A stretch of DNA of 64,000 bases from Amoebidium appalachense (taxonomy: Eukaryota > Ichthyosporea), in the NCBI GenBank assembly GCA_963693365.1, contig CAVNZM010000009.1, positions 992,001 through 1,056,000 of the forward strand, read 5' to 3'. Below, one piece after another: positions 1-8,707 of the stretch; the first letter of the stretch is position 1; every line of letters begins with the position of its first letter. The notes below the pieces were generated by a model. It made no database searches and was not told the origin of the DNA. It worked only from the letters and a program-made list of their open reading frames with translations. A program made the position numbers and the translations under genes.

Positions 1-253
1 TCTGTGAATGTATGAAGACAAATTCTGAGGCATCGGCCCTGTCGTCGGTGAACGTGACGACGTTGTGATCCGGCAAAGCCTTCCAATACATACACAGATC
101 CCCGACGCGGGTGCACACGTATGGGTCATCCCTCTGCCATGGCAGTGCCATGCCAGTCTGTTGGGTGTCTGCCAGATCGGGCGGCCAATCAGTTGGTTCG
201 CTCAGCAGAGCCAGTTGCTTGCTAACGTATCGACCTGCATGAAGGATGTGCAT
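1..253 (-). CDS. hypothetical protein, 3' end beyond the window
   Basis: An open frame on the minus strand starts at the ATG at 253-251 and runs off the left edge without a stop, giving 84 codons. The frame is also open upstream of this ATG for several codons, so the start could lie further right. The product begins MHILHAGRYVSKQLALLSE and has ordinary amino-acid composition (W, Y, C and D spread evenly), which argues for real coding. I do not recognise a family. It lies on the same strand as the hypothetical gene at 863-1414 and could be a downstream gene of the same virus-like block. Confidence 0.45.
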   Translation of the reverse strand, partial: MHILHAGRYVSKQLALLSEPTDWPPDLADTQQTGMALPWQRDDPYVCTRVGDLCMYWKALPDHNVVTFTDDRADASEFVFIHSQ

Positions 254-862
254 ATCGTGTGGGGGCTAACAAGACCTGGGCATTTTATTGTGCCACAAGC
301 AAGGGCCAGTGCGTACACGCATGTGGATCGCTCTGAGTATACTCTGTTCATCTGTTCACGGACATGCAGCCATATTGTGGCCGCCGCAGATGCCTTGCCC
401 GGCAAGCTTTATTGGATTGTTGCCACGCGAGATGCGGGCGATGGCAAAGACCCCCAAATCATACGGTCAAGACATTCCCATGTACCTACTCCAATCGTCC
501 AACCTTGAATATGCCAAGTCCGAGCCATGTCGGACGCGCAAAACAACCGGCGAAACTTACACAGTCAAACCCGGAAAGAGATCTAACATCAAAACCCAAA
601 ACGATGTTCCCCACGGGGGAGACTACTACTTCTGCTTTTTCAGAATGGTTAATAGACGCATGCATACGAGTGACATCCAACTAGGCACTCCAAGTGCGAT
701 AAGGGGTGCTGGTGATACGGCCGCGATGGGGTGCAATCCACGTCCCCCACAATGTGAGCGTCTGTAAAGGGCGGCAGAAATGCTATATGCAGATGAAGTG
801 GGTGACCTCCAAACTCGTCGATTGCGTTCACCAGACGTATGTGGGCTGTGCCTTGATCTCTG
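254..862. other. stretch without a firm gene; possible minus-strand coding remnant
   Basis: No complete gene can be supported here. On the minus strand the frame from about 850 to 650 reads as plausible protein (it contains FGGHPLHLHIAFLPPF) and lies directly downstream of the stop of the gene at 863-1414, but in a different frame. It could be a frameshifted C-terminal extension of that gene or a separate fragment. Open frames on the plus strand here look like shadows. Confidence 0.3.
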
Positions 863-1414
863 TCAAGCGGCGGTGATGGTAGTGTGATGTGGGGTGGTCG
901 GAGTGTTAGCGGTGTGTGTGTTTGTCTTCTGTGTGGGTTCGTCGTGAGGGAGTCTCGCCAATGCCGCGATTGTGCGCACCTTCGGGGTATTCCAAGTACA
1001 ATACTTGTCGGCGATCTGGAAGATGGTGTAATTGGCGTCTTGCTTGTATGGAGCCGTGATAACACCCACCACGGCGACAAGCGAGACAAGTCGGGCGAGT
1101 TGTGACACAAGCAAGGCGTCCTCCTTCCGCAATAAAAATCTCATCAGGACGTGGCGCATTGGACGCAGTAGAGTGAAATCTACATCTGATATCAGGGCTT
1201 GGACACACTCCTTGCAGAATGCGGCATGGCTATTCAGCATATCGACATCCACCCCGTCGATGGCCGACGACACGACAACCAAGTCCGGGTTGTCGTCGAA
1301 CGACCCATAATAAGACTTTACTTCGTCTGTGATATACTCGATGTACCTTGTTCTGTGCTCCACAGGAAGTGTGGCGGGCAGACCATAGAAACTCCGGAAA
1401 CCGGAGTTCGGCAT
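863..1414 (-). CDS. hypothetical protein, 183 aa
   Basis: The minus-strand frame starts at the ATG at 1414, giving a product beginning MPNSGFRSFYGLPATLP. An in-frame ATG at 1471 exists, but the TATA box at 1491-1498 would put transcription initiation near 1465, so 1414 is preferred. The first 140 residues look like a folded protein, with a hydrophobic stretch near residues 100-120 (LLVSQLARLVSLVAVVGVIT). The last 25 residues are a low-complexity T/H/P tail. This tail may be an out-of-frame read-through, because a better protein-like frame follows at 850-650. I do not recognise the family. It is intronless, like its neighbours to the right. Confidence 0.5.
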   Translation of the reverse strand: MPNSGFRSFYGLPATLPVEHRTRYIEYITDEVKSYYGSFDDNPDLVVVSSAIDGVDVDMLNSHAAFCKECVQALISDVDFTLLRPMRHVLMRFLLRKEDALLVSQLARLVSLVAVVGVITAPYKQDANYTIFQIADKYCTWNTPKVRTIAALARLPHDEPTQKTNTHTANTPTTPHHTTITAA

Positions 1415-1490
1415 CGTGATTTGTGAAACTAGAAACGTATTCTGGTTTGAGTCGAATGATGAATGAAGCATTGTGTATGTGACGTTCCTC

Positions 1491-1498
1491 TTTATACC
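1491..1498 (-). promoter_or_regulatory. TATA box of the 863-1414 gene
   Basis: On the minus strand the sequence reads GGTATAAAGAGG. It lies about 80 bases upstream of the chosen ATG, consistent with initiation about 30 bases downstream and a short leader. Confidence 0.5.
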
Positions 1499-1730
1499 AT
1501 TTGATCCAGATGCGCATAAGCAAATGCAAACGATTGGTGTATGATGGTGTTATGTGTCCTGATGTAACCAATCGCTGCTTTCCATCCACATGAATTCCTA
1601 GTGTGTGGTATGGCTCACTTTATCAGGAACCAATGAAAAAAACGACGAATTGGATGGTAGTGTTTACATCTTTCACATCAAAATTTATCAGATAATGATT
1701 TGCGCCCAATCAAAAACGGTGAATCAAAAT

Positions 1731-2230
1731 NNNNNNNNNNNNNNNNNNNNNNNNNNNNNNNNNNNNNNNNNNNNNNNNNNNNNNNNNNNNNNNNNNNNNN
1801 NNNNNNNNNNNNNNNNNNNNNNNNNNNNNNNNNNNNNNNNNNNNNNNNNNNNNNNNNNNNNNNNNNNNNNNNNNNNNNNNNNNNNNNNNNNNNNNNNNNN
1901 NNNNNNNNNNNNNNNNNNNNNNNNNNNNNNNNNNNNNNNNNNNNNNNNNNNNNNNNNNNNNNNNNNNNNNNNNNNNNNNNNNNNNNNNNNNNNNNNNNNN
2001 NNNNNNNNNNNNNNNNNNNNNNNNNNNNNNNNNNNNNNNNNNNNNNNNNNNNNNNNNNNNNNNNNNNNNNNNNNNNNNNNNNNNNNNNNNNNNNNNNNNN
2101 NNNNNNNNNNNNNNNNNNNNNNNNNNNNNNNNNNNNNNNNNNNNNNNNNNNNNNNNNNNNNNNNNNNNNNNNNNNNNNNNNNNNNNNNNNNNNNNNNNNN
2201 NNNNNNNNNNNNNNNNNNNNNNNNNNNNNN
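1731..2230. other. assembly gap (500 N)
   Basis: Exactly 500 unknown bases, which looks like a nominal placeholder. The missing sequence should contain the 5' LTR and most of the gag-pol body of the retroelement whose end is visible at 2231-3070, so the true gap is probably several kilobases. Confidence 0.95.
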
Positions 2231-2395
2231 AGGCTTTACAAAGTTCGTTGGAAAGGGTACACGGCTAAGAACGACACCTGGGAACCTCACTCCGGCCTGC
2301 AAGACACAGCCGCAGGAGCACTCACAGACTACCTAGGTACTTTGGTGGCCGGCCCTGCCAGCCAGCCCGCACGAAAGAAGCGCCGACGTCGCTAA
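2231..2395 (+). CDS. C-terminal chromodomain of a Ty3/gypsy (chromovirus) polyprotein, 5' partial
   Basis: The frame leaving the gap reads RLYKVRWKGYTAKNDTWEP and continues to a stop at 2393-2395. This is the second half of a chromodomain: the K-V-R-W-K-G-Y strand, the conserved D-x-T-W-E-P motif, then a helix ending DYLGTL. A short basic tail (KKRRRR) follows. In chromoviruses this domain sits at the C-terminus of integrase and is thought to steer insertion toward particular chromatin. The adjacent polypurine tract and LTR at 2447-3070 support the assignment. Protease, reverse transcriptase, RNase H and the integrase core are not visible and must lie in the gap or be lost. Confidence 0.85.
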   Translation, partial: RLYKVRWKGYTAKNDTWEPHSGLQDTAAGALTDYLGTLVAGPASQPARKKRRRR

Positions 2396-2446
2396 CTTCC
2401 CTCAGCCTGGTGGTTTACCGTCTCCAGACCATACCACCAGGCTCCC

Positions 2447-2460
2447 GAGAAGGGGGGGAG
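2447..2460 (+). other. polypurine tract
   Basis: GAGAAGGGGGGGAG lies directly before the LTR start TGTAAACA. This is the position and composition of the plus-strand primer used by LTR retroelement reverse transcriptase. Confidence 0.75.
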
Positions 2461-3070
2461 TGTAAACATCTGTACACGCCGTACATGTTTACTATTACGA
2501 ATATACTGTACATATCATAGTGATCACGTAGATATTGTGTACATATGATCAGATCAATATCACACGCGACAGCCGCGGGCTGCGGCTCACGACTGAGCCG
2601 CGGCGCCGGCAATATGCAGTGGCCGTGCAGTCAGTATGAACCAATAGAATTCGAGAACCGCTAGGATAGGAATGCAAGTCTCATCCACTACGGAGGCGAC
2701 ATCTATAGCTAAACGAACGGAACCAATAAGGAAATCAGACCCAGTTGCATAAACCTAAACGGGCTTAAGTATTGACCAATCATTTGCCACAAAGTTATCC
2801 TTTTAGTTAGCTTCATGTTATTGGTGCACTGTGTGCACATAAAGACGACCGCACTCTTCTGACTGGTCAGAAGTCACGAAGGCATCAATGCCACCCATCC
2901 AGATGATCCGGAACCTGGGGGCTATATAAACAAGCCGTCCCAGTACGGGGGATCACTCTGAACGAGCACATTAAATAGTAACCTGGCCGCGTGTGCCTTA
3001 CTACCCGTTCTCTGTCTTTATTCTGATTCAGTTGTTCTCTGCCTTATCCCAACTAGTTCAACTGTTTACA
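2461..3070 (+). repeat. 3' LTR, about 610 bp
   Basis: The LTR begins TGTAAACA and ends TGTTTACA, an exact 8-base inverted terminal pair with the usual TG...CA ends. A TATA box (GCTATATAAA at 2921-2930) lies in its right half, placing initiation near 2955 with about 115 bases of R/U5 behind it. No second copy is present in the window, so LTR age cannot be judged. Confidence 0.8.
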
Positions 3071-3376
3071 GCGCGCATCGACCCCCGTCCAGACCCACGG
3101 CGTGGGAAACAGTTCCCGGACTGCGACGACGAGGTTTCCGAGTTTCTTCGAGAACCGTGTGTGTTCGGAAACTTCACTGGGGCGCGAGAGCATACTCTCG
3201 ATGTCTTCGGCTGGCACCTTTTCGTTTGTTTCCAGCTCCATAATCTGCTTGACGTACAACACCAGGTGGTGGCCTGTGTACCCGCGCATGAACAACTCGC
3301 TGTCCTCGTGGTTGGCCAGAAAGGTGTGCACCAGGTCAAGGCACCGCACAACCACGCCTTCGCCGAGATCAGGCAT
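3071..3376 (-). pseudogene. hypothetical gene truncated by the retroelement
   Basis: The minus-strand frame from the ATG at 3376 (product begins MPDLGEGVVVRCLDLV) is open for 102 codons up to the exact LTR border at 3070. It then reads only five more residues into the LTR before a stop. The visible part is a helical-looking, even-composition segment of 102 residues (it includes HHLVLYVKQIMELETNEKV). The family is not recognised. The missing C-terminal half should lie left of the 5' LTR, in the gap or beyond. The gene diverges from the plus-strand gene at 3884 and shares the intergenic region 3377-3883 with it. Confidence 0.65.
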
Positions 3377-3883
3377 CACTTGTCTCTACACCGAGAGAAA
3401 AACCAGACATGTGCAACATGTTTCAATGTTTGAAATTCCCACGACGCGGGCATGCACGGCCGGCCGGGAGGGGGCGGGGCGGGCGGGGCACACAGGCCCG
3501 GCCCGGGAGGCAGGCGTGGCGCGTGCGCTGGGGAGAAACGCGGGCACCCCCAGCCACCCCAGCCCCCCACCGGGAACCAGCAGTCAACTCGGGGTTGGTT
3601 TGGGGTGTGTTGATTGGCCATTGTGAGTGCGGCGCCTGCTCCCTCCACAGCCAATGAGCGTTGAGTGCCTTAGATCAGTTGTGTCCGATTGGAGAACATG
3701 TACAGCGGTGTAGGGCCGAATTGGGGATTTTGATTGGCGTCAGGTGAGAGCCCGGGACCGCCACAGCCAATGGGAGACAGCGGGGCCTCCCAACGGCTCG
3801 GCACAAGGGTACATAAGCACAGACGGTGTTGTCAAAAGCACACTCTTGCTGCAGCGTGACAGTGGGCTTTTGGAATTGCCAAC
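3377..3883. promoter_or_regulatory. GC-rich divergent promoter region with CCAAT motifs
   Basis: No gene is seen. The left half (3450-3560) is strongly G/C-rich. The right half has at least five CCAAT-type boxes in both orientations (near 3611, 3651, 3689, 3733 and 3767), spaced 30-45 bases apart. A weak TATA-like TACATAAG lies at 3810, about 75 bases upstream of the ATG at 3884. The layout suggests a bidirectional promoter for the 3071-3376 remnant and the 3884 gene. Confidence 0.5.
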
Positions 3884-4462
3884 ATGACGCACATTGAGCG
3901 TATTCACATTCTCGGTAAGGACCGCGAGCCCCGGTTCGCCTACCAACCGGAGCTGTTCTACACGCTGCACCTGCACCCCGAGGCGCCTGGCTCGATCCGC
4001 ATGGGCACCGCCGCGATCTTCAGCACGAAGACAGGGGAGGAGAGGGTGTGGCCGGTCGACGTCATCCTCTCCGGGCCGGTACAGCGGCAGTTCGTCGACG
4101 AGGAGGGGCGGTGGACCCAGCGGGACAGTTACACACCTCCCGACCCCCGCTTCGAAGGGCGTGGCAGCGCGGTGTGGCGTGCACTGTACGACGAGCTCCA
4201 GGCGCCGGCGCTGCGCAGCCTCATCCCCGACGACACGGGCCTCGGGTTTCTCCTCCGCAAGTGCCCCCACCCCGACTTCGACGATGTGGACAACGACAAC
4301 GACGAGGTGATCACCGTCGAGGAGACGGAGCACGTCTGGGGTGTGAGGCTTGGGCAGGCGATGGCGGCTCCGACCGTGGTTCGGCCGCTCCACCAGGTCG
4401 TCGAGAGCGCGACGGTCCGCGCGGCGCCGGTGCCGGACGAGCAGTGTCCGTGTACGCATTGA
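3884..4462 (+). CDS. hypothetical protein, 192 aa, paralogous to the next frame
   Basis: The ATG at 3884 lies about 75 bases after a TATA-like box and opens a product beginning MTHIERIHILGKDREP. No known domain is recognised. The segment around residues 60-110 (VDVILSG...VDEEGRW...) aligns by eye with LDVIVQG...IDEHGTW in the neighbouring frame at 4501-4911, so the two are tandem paralogues or two halves of one duplicated-domain protein. The C-terminal third is acidic (DFDDVDNDNDE). Codons end mostly in G or C, as in the genes to the right. Only 38 bases separate its stop from the next ATG, in another frame, so a single frameshifted gene is also possible. Confidence 0.6.
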   Translation: MTHIERIHILGKDREPRFAYQPELFYTLHLHPEAPGSIRMGTAAIFSTKTGEERVWPVDVILSGPVQRQFVDEEGRWTQRDSYTPPDPRFEGRGSAVWRALYDELQAPALRSLIPDDTGLGFLLRKCPHPDFDDVDNDNDEVITVEETEHVWGVRLGQAMAAPTVVRPLHQVVESATVRAAPVPDEQCPCTH

Positions 4463-4500
4463 ACACGTTGGCCAGCGACGAGGAGGCCAGCACGGTAGAA

Positions 4501-4911
4501 ATGTTTGAGGTCTGGCCGGTGCTTCATTGTGGGCAGCCCGCGCTGCGCCTGGGTCTCTACTACCTGCTGGCCGAGCTGAAGCTGGCCGAGCGCTTTGTGC
4601 CCCTGGACGTCATCGTCCAAGGCGACTGGGTCGAGGCCAAGATCGACGAGCACGGGACGTGGAGGGCCGGAGCGGTGGTTGGGCGAAGGGCGGTGGGCAG
4701 CGAGGATGTGTTCTACCTCCAGATTTACATTGCGCTCGGCCGGCACTTCGGGTTGGGGGTGCTGTCGCGGCAGATGCTGGGAATGGATGCTACCAGGACG
4801 GAGGTGCTTCGTATTGCACCACGCAGAGTGTACGAGCTGGATTATGACGTGGACACCGTGGACTTCGAAGTCCCGTTCGAGGGCCACGCGTTTAAGCATG
4901 CATTTTCGTGA
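4501..4911 (+). CDS. hypothetical protein, 136 aa, paralogue of the upstream gene
   Basis: The product begins MFEVWPVLHCGQPALRLGLY. The frame is open well upstream of the ATG at 4501 through the whole overlap with the previous gene, which is expected in GC-rich sequence and does not by itself show coding there. The core (LDVIVQGDWVEAKIDEHGTW) matches the pattern of the upstream protein. The C-terminus is rich in D, E, V and F. No family is recognised. A separate promoter is not evident, so it is either co-transcribed with 3884-4462 or the second half of the same gene after a frameshift. Confidence 0.55.
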   Translation: MFEVWPVLHCGQPALRLGLYYLLAELKLAERFVPLDVIVQGDWVEAKIDEHGTWRAGAVVGRRAVGSEDVFYLQIYIALGRHFGLGVLSRQMLGMDATRTEVLRIAPRRVYELDYDVDTVDFEVPFEGHAFKHAFS

Positions 4912-4940
4912 CAGACGGGTGAACCTGGCGAACTTGGTGA

Positions 4941-5079
4941 TTGGTTGCGCATATGTGAGCCTAAACCCTAAGGGGTGTGTGGGGGTGGGGCTGGGTGTGT
5001 ATTTGTGTTGGTTGCGCATATGTGAGCCTAACCCCTAAGGGTTGTGTGGGGGGTGGGGGTGGGTGTGTATTTGCGTTGG
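4941..5079 (+). repeat. two-copy direct repeat, period about 67 bp
   Basis: The unit starts TTGGTTGCGCATATGTGAGC at 4941 and again at 5008; a third, degenerate start occurs near 5076. Each unit has a CCCTAAGGG core followed by a G/T-rich run. It lies downstream of the 4501-4911 gene and upstream of the AAA ATPase promoter. It may carry 3' processing or promoter elements; no function is demonstrable. Confidence 0.75.
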
Positions 5080-5348
5080 TCATTTGCCCACAGGATGGGT
5101 CAAAACGCGCAGCGCGCAAATAAACCACAAAAACACACGAGCGCGCCCCCACCGTGTGGCCCGCGAGGCCTGGGAGGCCCGCCCGCCCGGCGAGCCACGT
5201 GTGCCACGCGTGCCTCGCATGCCCCCATGCCCCTCCCCGGCGCGGGAATTTTCACGCCGGGTTTTGGGCAGCCACCCACCAATATGACCGACGGCCATTT
5301 TGGTTGTGTGTGCGCCTCCGCCGCTTCCGATTTTGTAGTCGAGGAGCA

Positions 5349-6828
5349 ATGAGTTCACGCCCGCGCGGCAGACCCCCGAAACGCGCCAGAACCGAGGAAC
5401 CGGAGGACGATGACCCGCTCACCTCATGGTTCTCTGGGATTTGGCAGCTGACCGCCGACCGTGCAAGGGACCGTGCGGACGCGGTGGGGGCTTCAAGCAA
5501 GTTGACACCGGAGCAAAGGGACGCGCTGTACAAGGACTACATGACCAACTGCGATATCTTTGCCAGTATCCACAACGACGTAGAAAACCGCGAGATCACG
5601 ACCCCAATCAGACAGATCGTCTTCCCGCCCGACGGTGACGGCCTCGAGCCACGCGACGAGGACCTGGCAGAGTTTATGAACATTAATGGGCTGAAGGAGG
5701 CGAAGCAGAAGCTTTTTGAAACCGTTATTGTTCCACGGTTTGTGCCCGAACTGTTCCGCAGCCTGCGAACGCCTGGGCGGGGAATTCTGATGTTTGGTCC
5801 ACCCGGGACCGGCAAGACGTTTATTGCGAGCAAGTTGGCGCAGGTGGGCAGGTCGACGTTTATGAACGTGTCGTCCGCTGTGCTCAACTCAAAGTGGGAG
5901 GGCAACTCGGAGAAGGCGGTGCAGGCGGTGTTTTCGCTCGCAAGGTGTCTGCGTCCCACTGTCATGTTTCTGGACGAGTGAGGCCGAGTCGATACTGGGC
6001 TCCCGAAACCGCAACAGTGCGAGCGGGTCGGGCAACTCGTACAAGATCACAAACCAGTTTCTTTCGGAGTACGACGGGCTGCGCAAGAACAATGACCATA
6101 TGCTGTACGTGGCCGCGACAAACCTGCCGTTCGACCTGGACCGGGCGATTCTGAGGCGATTTCCCGTTCGCGTGTTTGTTGACCTGCCGCTACCGATCGA
6201 CATCCTCGAACTGATATTGGAAAAATTGGAAGAGTTCCAAGCGGAGTATCCCCTGAGCGTCGACCCAACGCTGCTAGTAGTCAATGACGGGGTTCACACC
6301 CCGCGAGAGGCCCTGCAGAAGTTGGCGTACTGGATGTTTCTCAAGTCGTATTCCACATCGGACATCCTCAATCTAATCAAGCAGGCTGCGATGGCGCCAA
6401 TGTCTCGGCGCATTCGGGAGATTTTTCAGTCACCCTCGGGTACAGACAGCTTTGCCGGAGAGCTCAAAGGGCTGATCGAAAGACAGCCCAAGCCACTGGC
6501 AGTGCGGGATTTCCTGTCGGCGGCAAATACTGTTCTCCCCGCGTTTACAAAGTTTGACGATGACATGGAATACACCCCGGGCTACATAGAGCTATTTGCA
6601 TTCAAGATCAATATTGAATGGCGGCGCGGCGAAGCGATGCCCCCCGGGTTCGCACACGCACTCCAACAGCACAGGGATGCGGAGCTGAACCCAACCAGCT
6701 TGTGGGGACCCGAGGTTCCGAAATGGTACGTCCACGACACCCGCGAGGGCAAGGATTACGCCCTTGGTCGTTACTACCAGGAGCAGGTGCTGCCGGAATT
6801 GGATTTTGTGCCCATCGACGGCGTTTGA
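5349..6828 (+). pseudogene. AAA+ ATPase, Msp1/ATAD1-like (meiotic clade), one frameshift
   Basis: The first frame starts at the ATG at 5349 (MSSRPRGRPPKRARTEEP, a basic nuclear-signal-like N-terminus). It carries the Walker A motif GPPGTGKT at residues 150-157 and the N-S-K-W-E-G-N-S pore-loop region, and stops at TGA 5979-5981 just after the Walker B motif (TVMFLDE). The family signature continues in another frame from 5983 (A-E-S-I-L-G-S-R) through sensor 1 (AATNLPFDLD) and the R-R-F-P arginine-finger region to a stop at 6828. The four bases TGAG at 5979-5982 account for the shift; without them the total is about 491 residues. Msp1/ATAD1, spastin and katanin relatives remodel or extract proteins. 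The window shows no second copy. It is broken, so probably inactive unless frameshifting or a sequencing error is involved. Confidence 0.8.
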
Positions 6829-7109
6829 ACCCGGGTGTGTATTTTGGTAAGCAATTGGCAATCGATCAATGGGATCGATCGATAGCCATTTTGGTTGTGT
6901 GTGTGTGTGTGTGCCGTAACCCGCAGCCTGCAATCGGTCAATGTGACCGGTTGTGATTTTGCTAGGCACTGGGTAACTTGGCAGCCAAATGCCTCAAATT
7001 GAGGCCTTTGAAATGGTTAACCAGACCATCAGTTCGATGTGTTGCACCCTCCCGCTGGCCGGGTACAAAAGGCGCCGCGCGCAAAATAAAATCGCAGTCT
7101 TACTCTGAA
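6829..7109 (+). promoter_or_regulatory. intergenic region with GATC palindromes and a short GT run
   Basis: No gene. It contains CAATCGATCAATGGGATCGATCG near 6859, a GT run at 6895-6912, and the phrase CCATTTTGGTTGTGTGTG, which also occurs upstream of the AAA ATPase gene near 5294. A shared upstream motif for the two genes is possible. CCAAT-like and GTACAAAA motifs near 7045-7070 may belong to the promoter of the gene at 7110. Confidence 0.35.
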
Positions 7110-8510
7110 ATGACTTCAAACATGTCTCCCCCACCCTCTTACTCTCCCCCCCCCTCTTGGCCCCGACTGGCGCCCGCCCGCGGGCCACGAGTCGCGCGTG
7201 GACACGTCGTCGGTGCCCGCGTGGCCCGGCGTGCGCCCGTTCTTCGCGCCGGACGGGGAGAAGGTGCTGACGTACCTGACGAAGTTCGACGGGCACGTGT
7301 TCTTCAACGCGGGGTACTCCGCGTCGCTCGGGAGCAAGGAGGCGGGCGGAACATGGAAGAATCCTGTTAATTGGGTTAGGCATAATCAGGACACAGTTGA
7401 TCGGGTGTTGGAGTTGACTCGGATGAATGTGGAGACGATGGATCTGGAAGGAGGGAACTTGGACGTGGCTCCAAGTTCGTCCCGGGCACTTGTTCAAAGC
7501 GCGTTTTCGCGGATCAAGAAGCTACCCGCAATATCCCACACCGATGGCTCTGTCGCCTACGCCTTCGCAACGCATGGTCTGATACCCGCCATCGAGATGT
7601 ACCGCGGGACCTGGTTCGCGTTCGAGCTGACCGCGCCGTTTCTGCGCTACTGCTTTCCCGCGCTGCGGGACTTCTGGGACAACGTGATGGTCAAGTCGCA
7701 CCTGGGCCAGATGGACTACTTCGCGGACCTGGTGCGCATCGCCGACCAAGGACGCGGCGACGGGGCCAAGACCAAGTCCGTGCACATCGACATGGAGGCC
7801 GCGGACGCGGGGGGCCCGCGCGCGGGCAAGCGTGAACGCGAAGACGATGGGGAGCAGCAGGTGGCCAAGCGCAACCCGCTGGACGCGATGCTGGAACCGG
7901 GCAACTGGTTCAAGCCGGGAGTGGACTTCGACACCGCGCTCGAGCAACTCAACAAGTTCATCACCACCGCGCACCGCGACATCTGCACCAACTACTGCCC
8001 CGAGGCACTCGCGGCGGTCAAGCGCGCGGAGGAGGTAGAGCGACAGGAGCGGGCCAAACAGGACACGATCCAGCGGGGCATCGACTCGACGCTTGCCATG
8101 GTGAAGGCAGTGCGCGAGATGAAGGCCGAGCTCAAGGGTCTGGACGTGCACTTCGTGGCCTGGCGGCAGCTGAACTTCGACTGGTCGCTCAAGGCGGCCG
8201 GTGGGGCGTGTGTGTATGCGCTGCACATCGACGGCTACATTAAGATCGGGCACACGGGCAACTCGCTTTTCCAGCGCTACAAGTATGACCTGTGGTCCCA
8301 CGACATGAAGGAGCTCATCATCATATGTATGCCCCACCGCAACAAGAACGAGGCGGAGCAGTTCGAAAAGCTGGTGCAGACTCTCGGAACCAGCTCAAGC
8401 AGGTGCGCGTGATGGTGGGCAACAAGCGCGAGATGTTCGCGGCGGACTACGTGCGCGTGTCAAACGCGTTCAAGGAGGTGTACGGGGACGACGACATCCG
8501 CTTTGTCTGA
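7110..8510 (+). pseudogene. T5orf172 / GIY-YIG-like domain protein, two frameshifts
   Basis: Coding starts at the ATG at 7110 (MTSNMSPPPSYSPPP) and passes into another frame in or just after the C-run at 7146-7154. The long frame has no ATG of its own before 7426 and begins effectively at the GTG at 7198. The N-terminal 150 residues are unrecognised. An acidic/basic linker with a nuclear-signal-like KREREDD follows, then a coiled coil (EEVERQERAKQDTIQRGI). The C-terminal domain reads VYALHIDGYIKIGHTGN, matching the GIY-YIG-like T5orf172 fold common in phages and large DNA viruses. Near 8387 one missing base moves the reading frame; the domain ends in the other frame (GNKREMFAADYVRV) at 8510. 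Two indels suggest decay, though the first lies in a homopolymer and could be an assembly error. Confidence 0.7.
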
Positions 8511-8571
8511 TTCTGGATGTATCTGGATGTCCGTGAACCAGTCACGGACTTCTGTGTTCACGAACCGCACC

Positions 8572-8578
8572 TATAAAA
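8572..8578 (+). promoter_or_regulatory. TATA box, first of two before the YqaJ gene
   Basis: TATAAAA at 8572-8578 is followed by a short segment (8600-8640) with two copies of CAATCACTCAAG and one inverted GAGTGATTG. No ATG-started gene of any length follows before the second TATA box, so this may be an alternative or duplicated promoter. Confidence 0.5.
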
Positions 8579-8671
8579 CCGTCTACTTCGCATCATCTTT
8601 GAAGATCACGAATCACTCAAGCAATCACTCAAGATGAGTGATTGCCAGTTGGTTTGCATCCAAGTTGCGCA

Positions 8672-8678
8672 TATAAAA
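8672..8678 (+). promoter_or_regulatory. TATA box that fixes the YqaJ gene start
   Basis: TATAAAA lies 30 bases before position 8708. Initiation about 25-30 bases downstream gives a leader of only a few bases, which makes the ATG at 8708 the start rather than the longer open frame from 8642. Confidence 0.65.
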
Positions 8679-8707
8679 CGCCGACTCGCACGAGAGATGT
8701 GTGCAGA

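Larger units (their letters stand above)
2231..3070 (+). mobile_element. Ty3/gypsy chromovirus LTR retrotransposon, right half
   Basis: The visible part runs from the chromodomain end of pol through a short spacer, a purine tract (2447-2460) and a 3' LTR (2461-3070). The 5' part is hidden by the gap. The element is in plus orientation and ends inside a minus-strand open frame (3071-3376), so it interrupted an older gene. The target-site duplication cannot be checked because the left junction is not in the sequence; the first bases after the element are GCGCG. Confidence 0.8.

Noticed and set aside
1655-1670. TGTTTACA near 1657 as the missing 5' LTR end
   Set aside because: Only the eight terminal bases match. 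The sequence before it is unlike the LTR end at 3050-3070.
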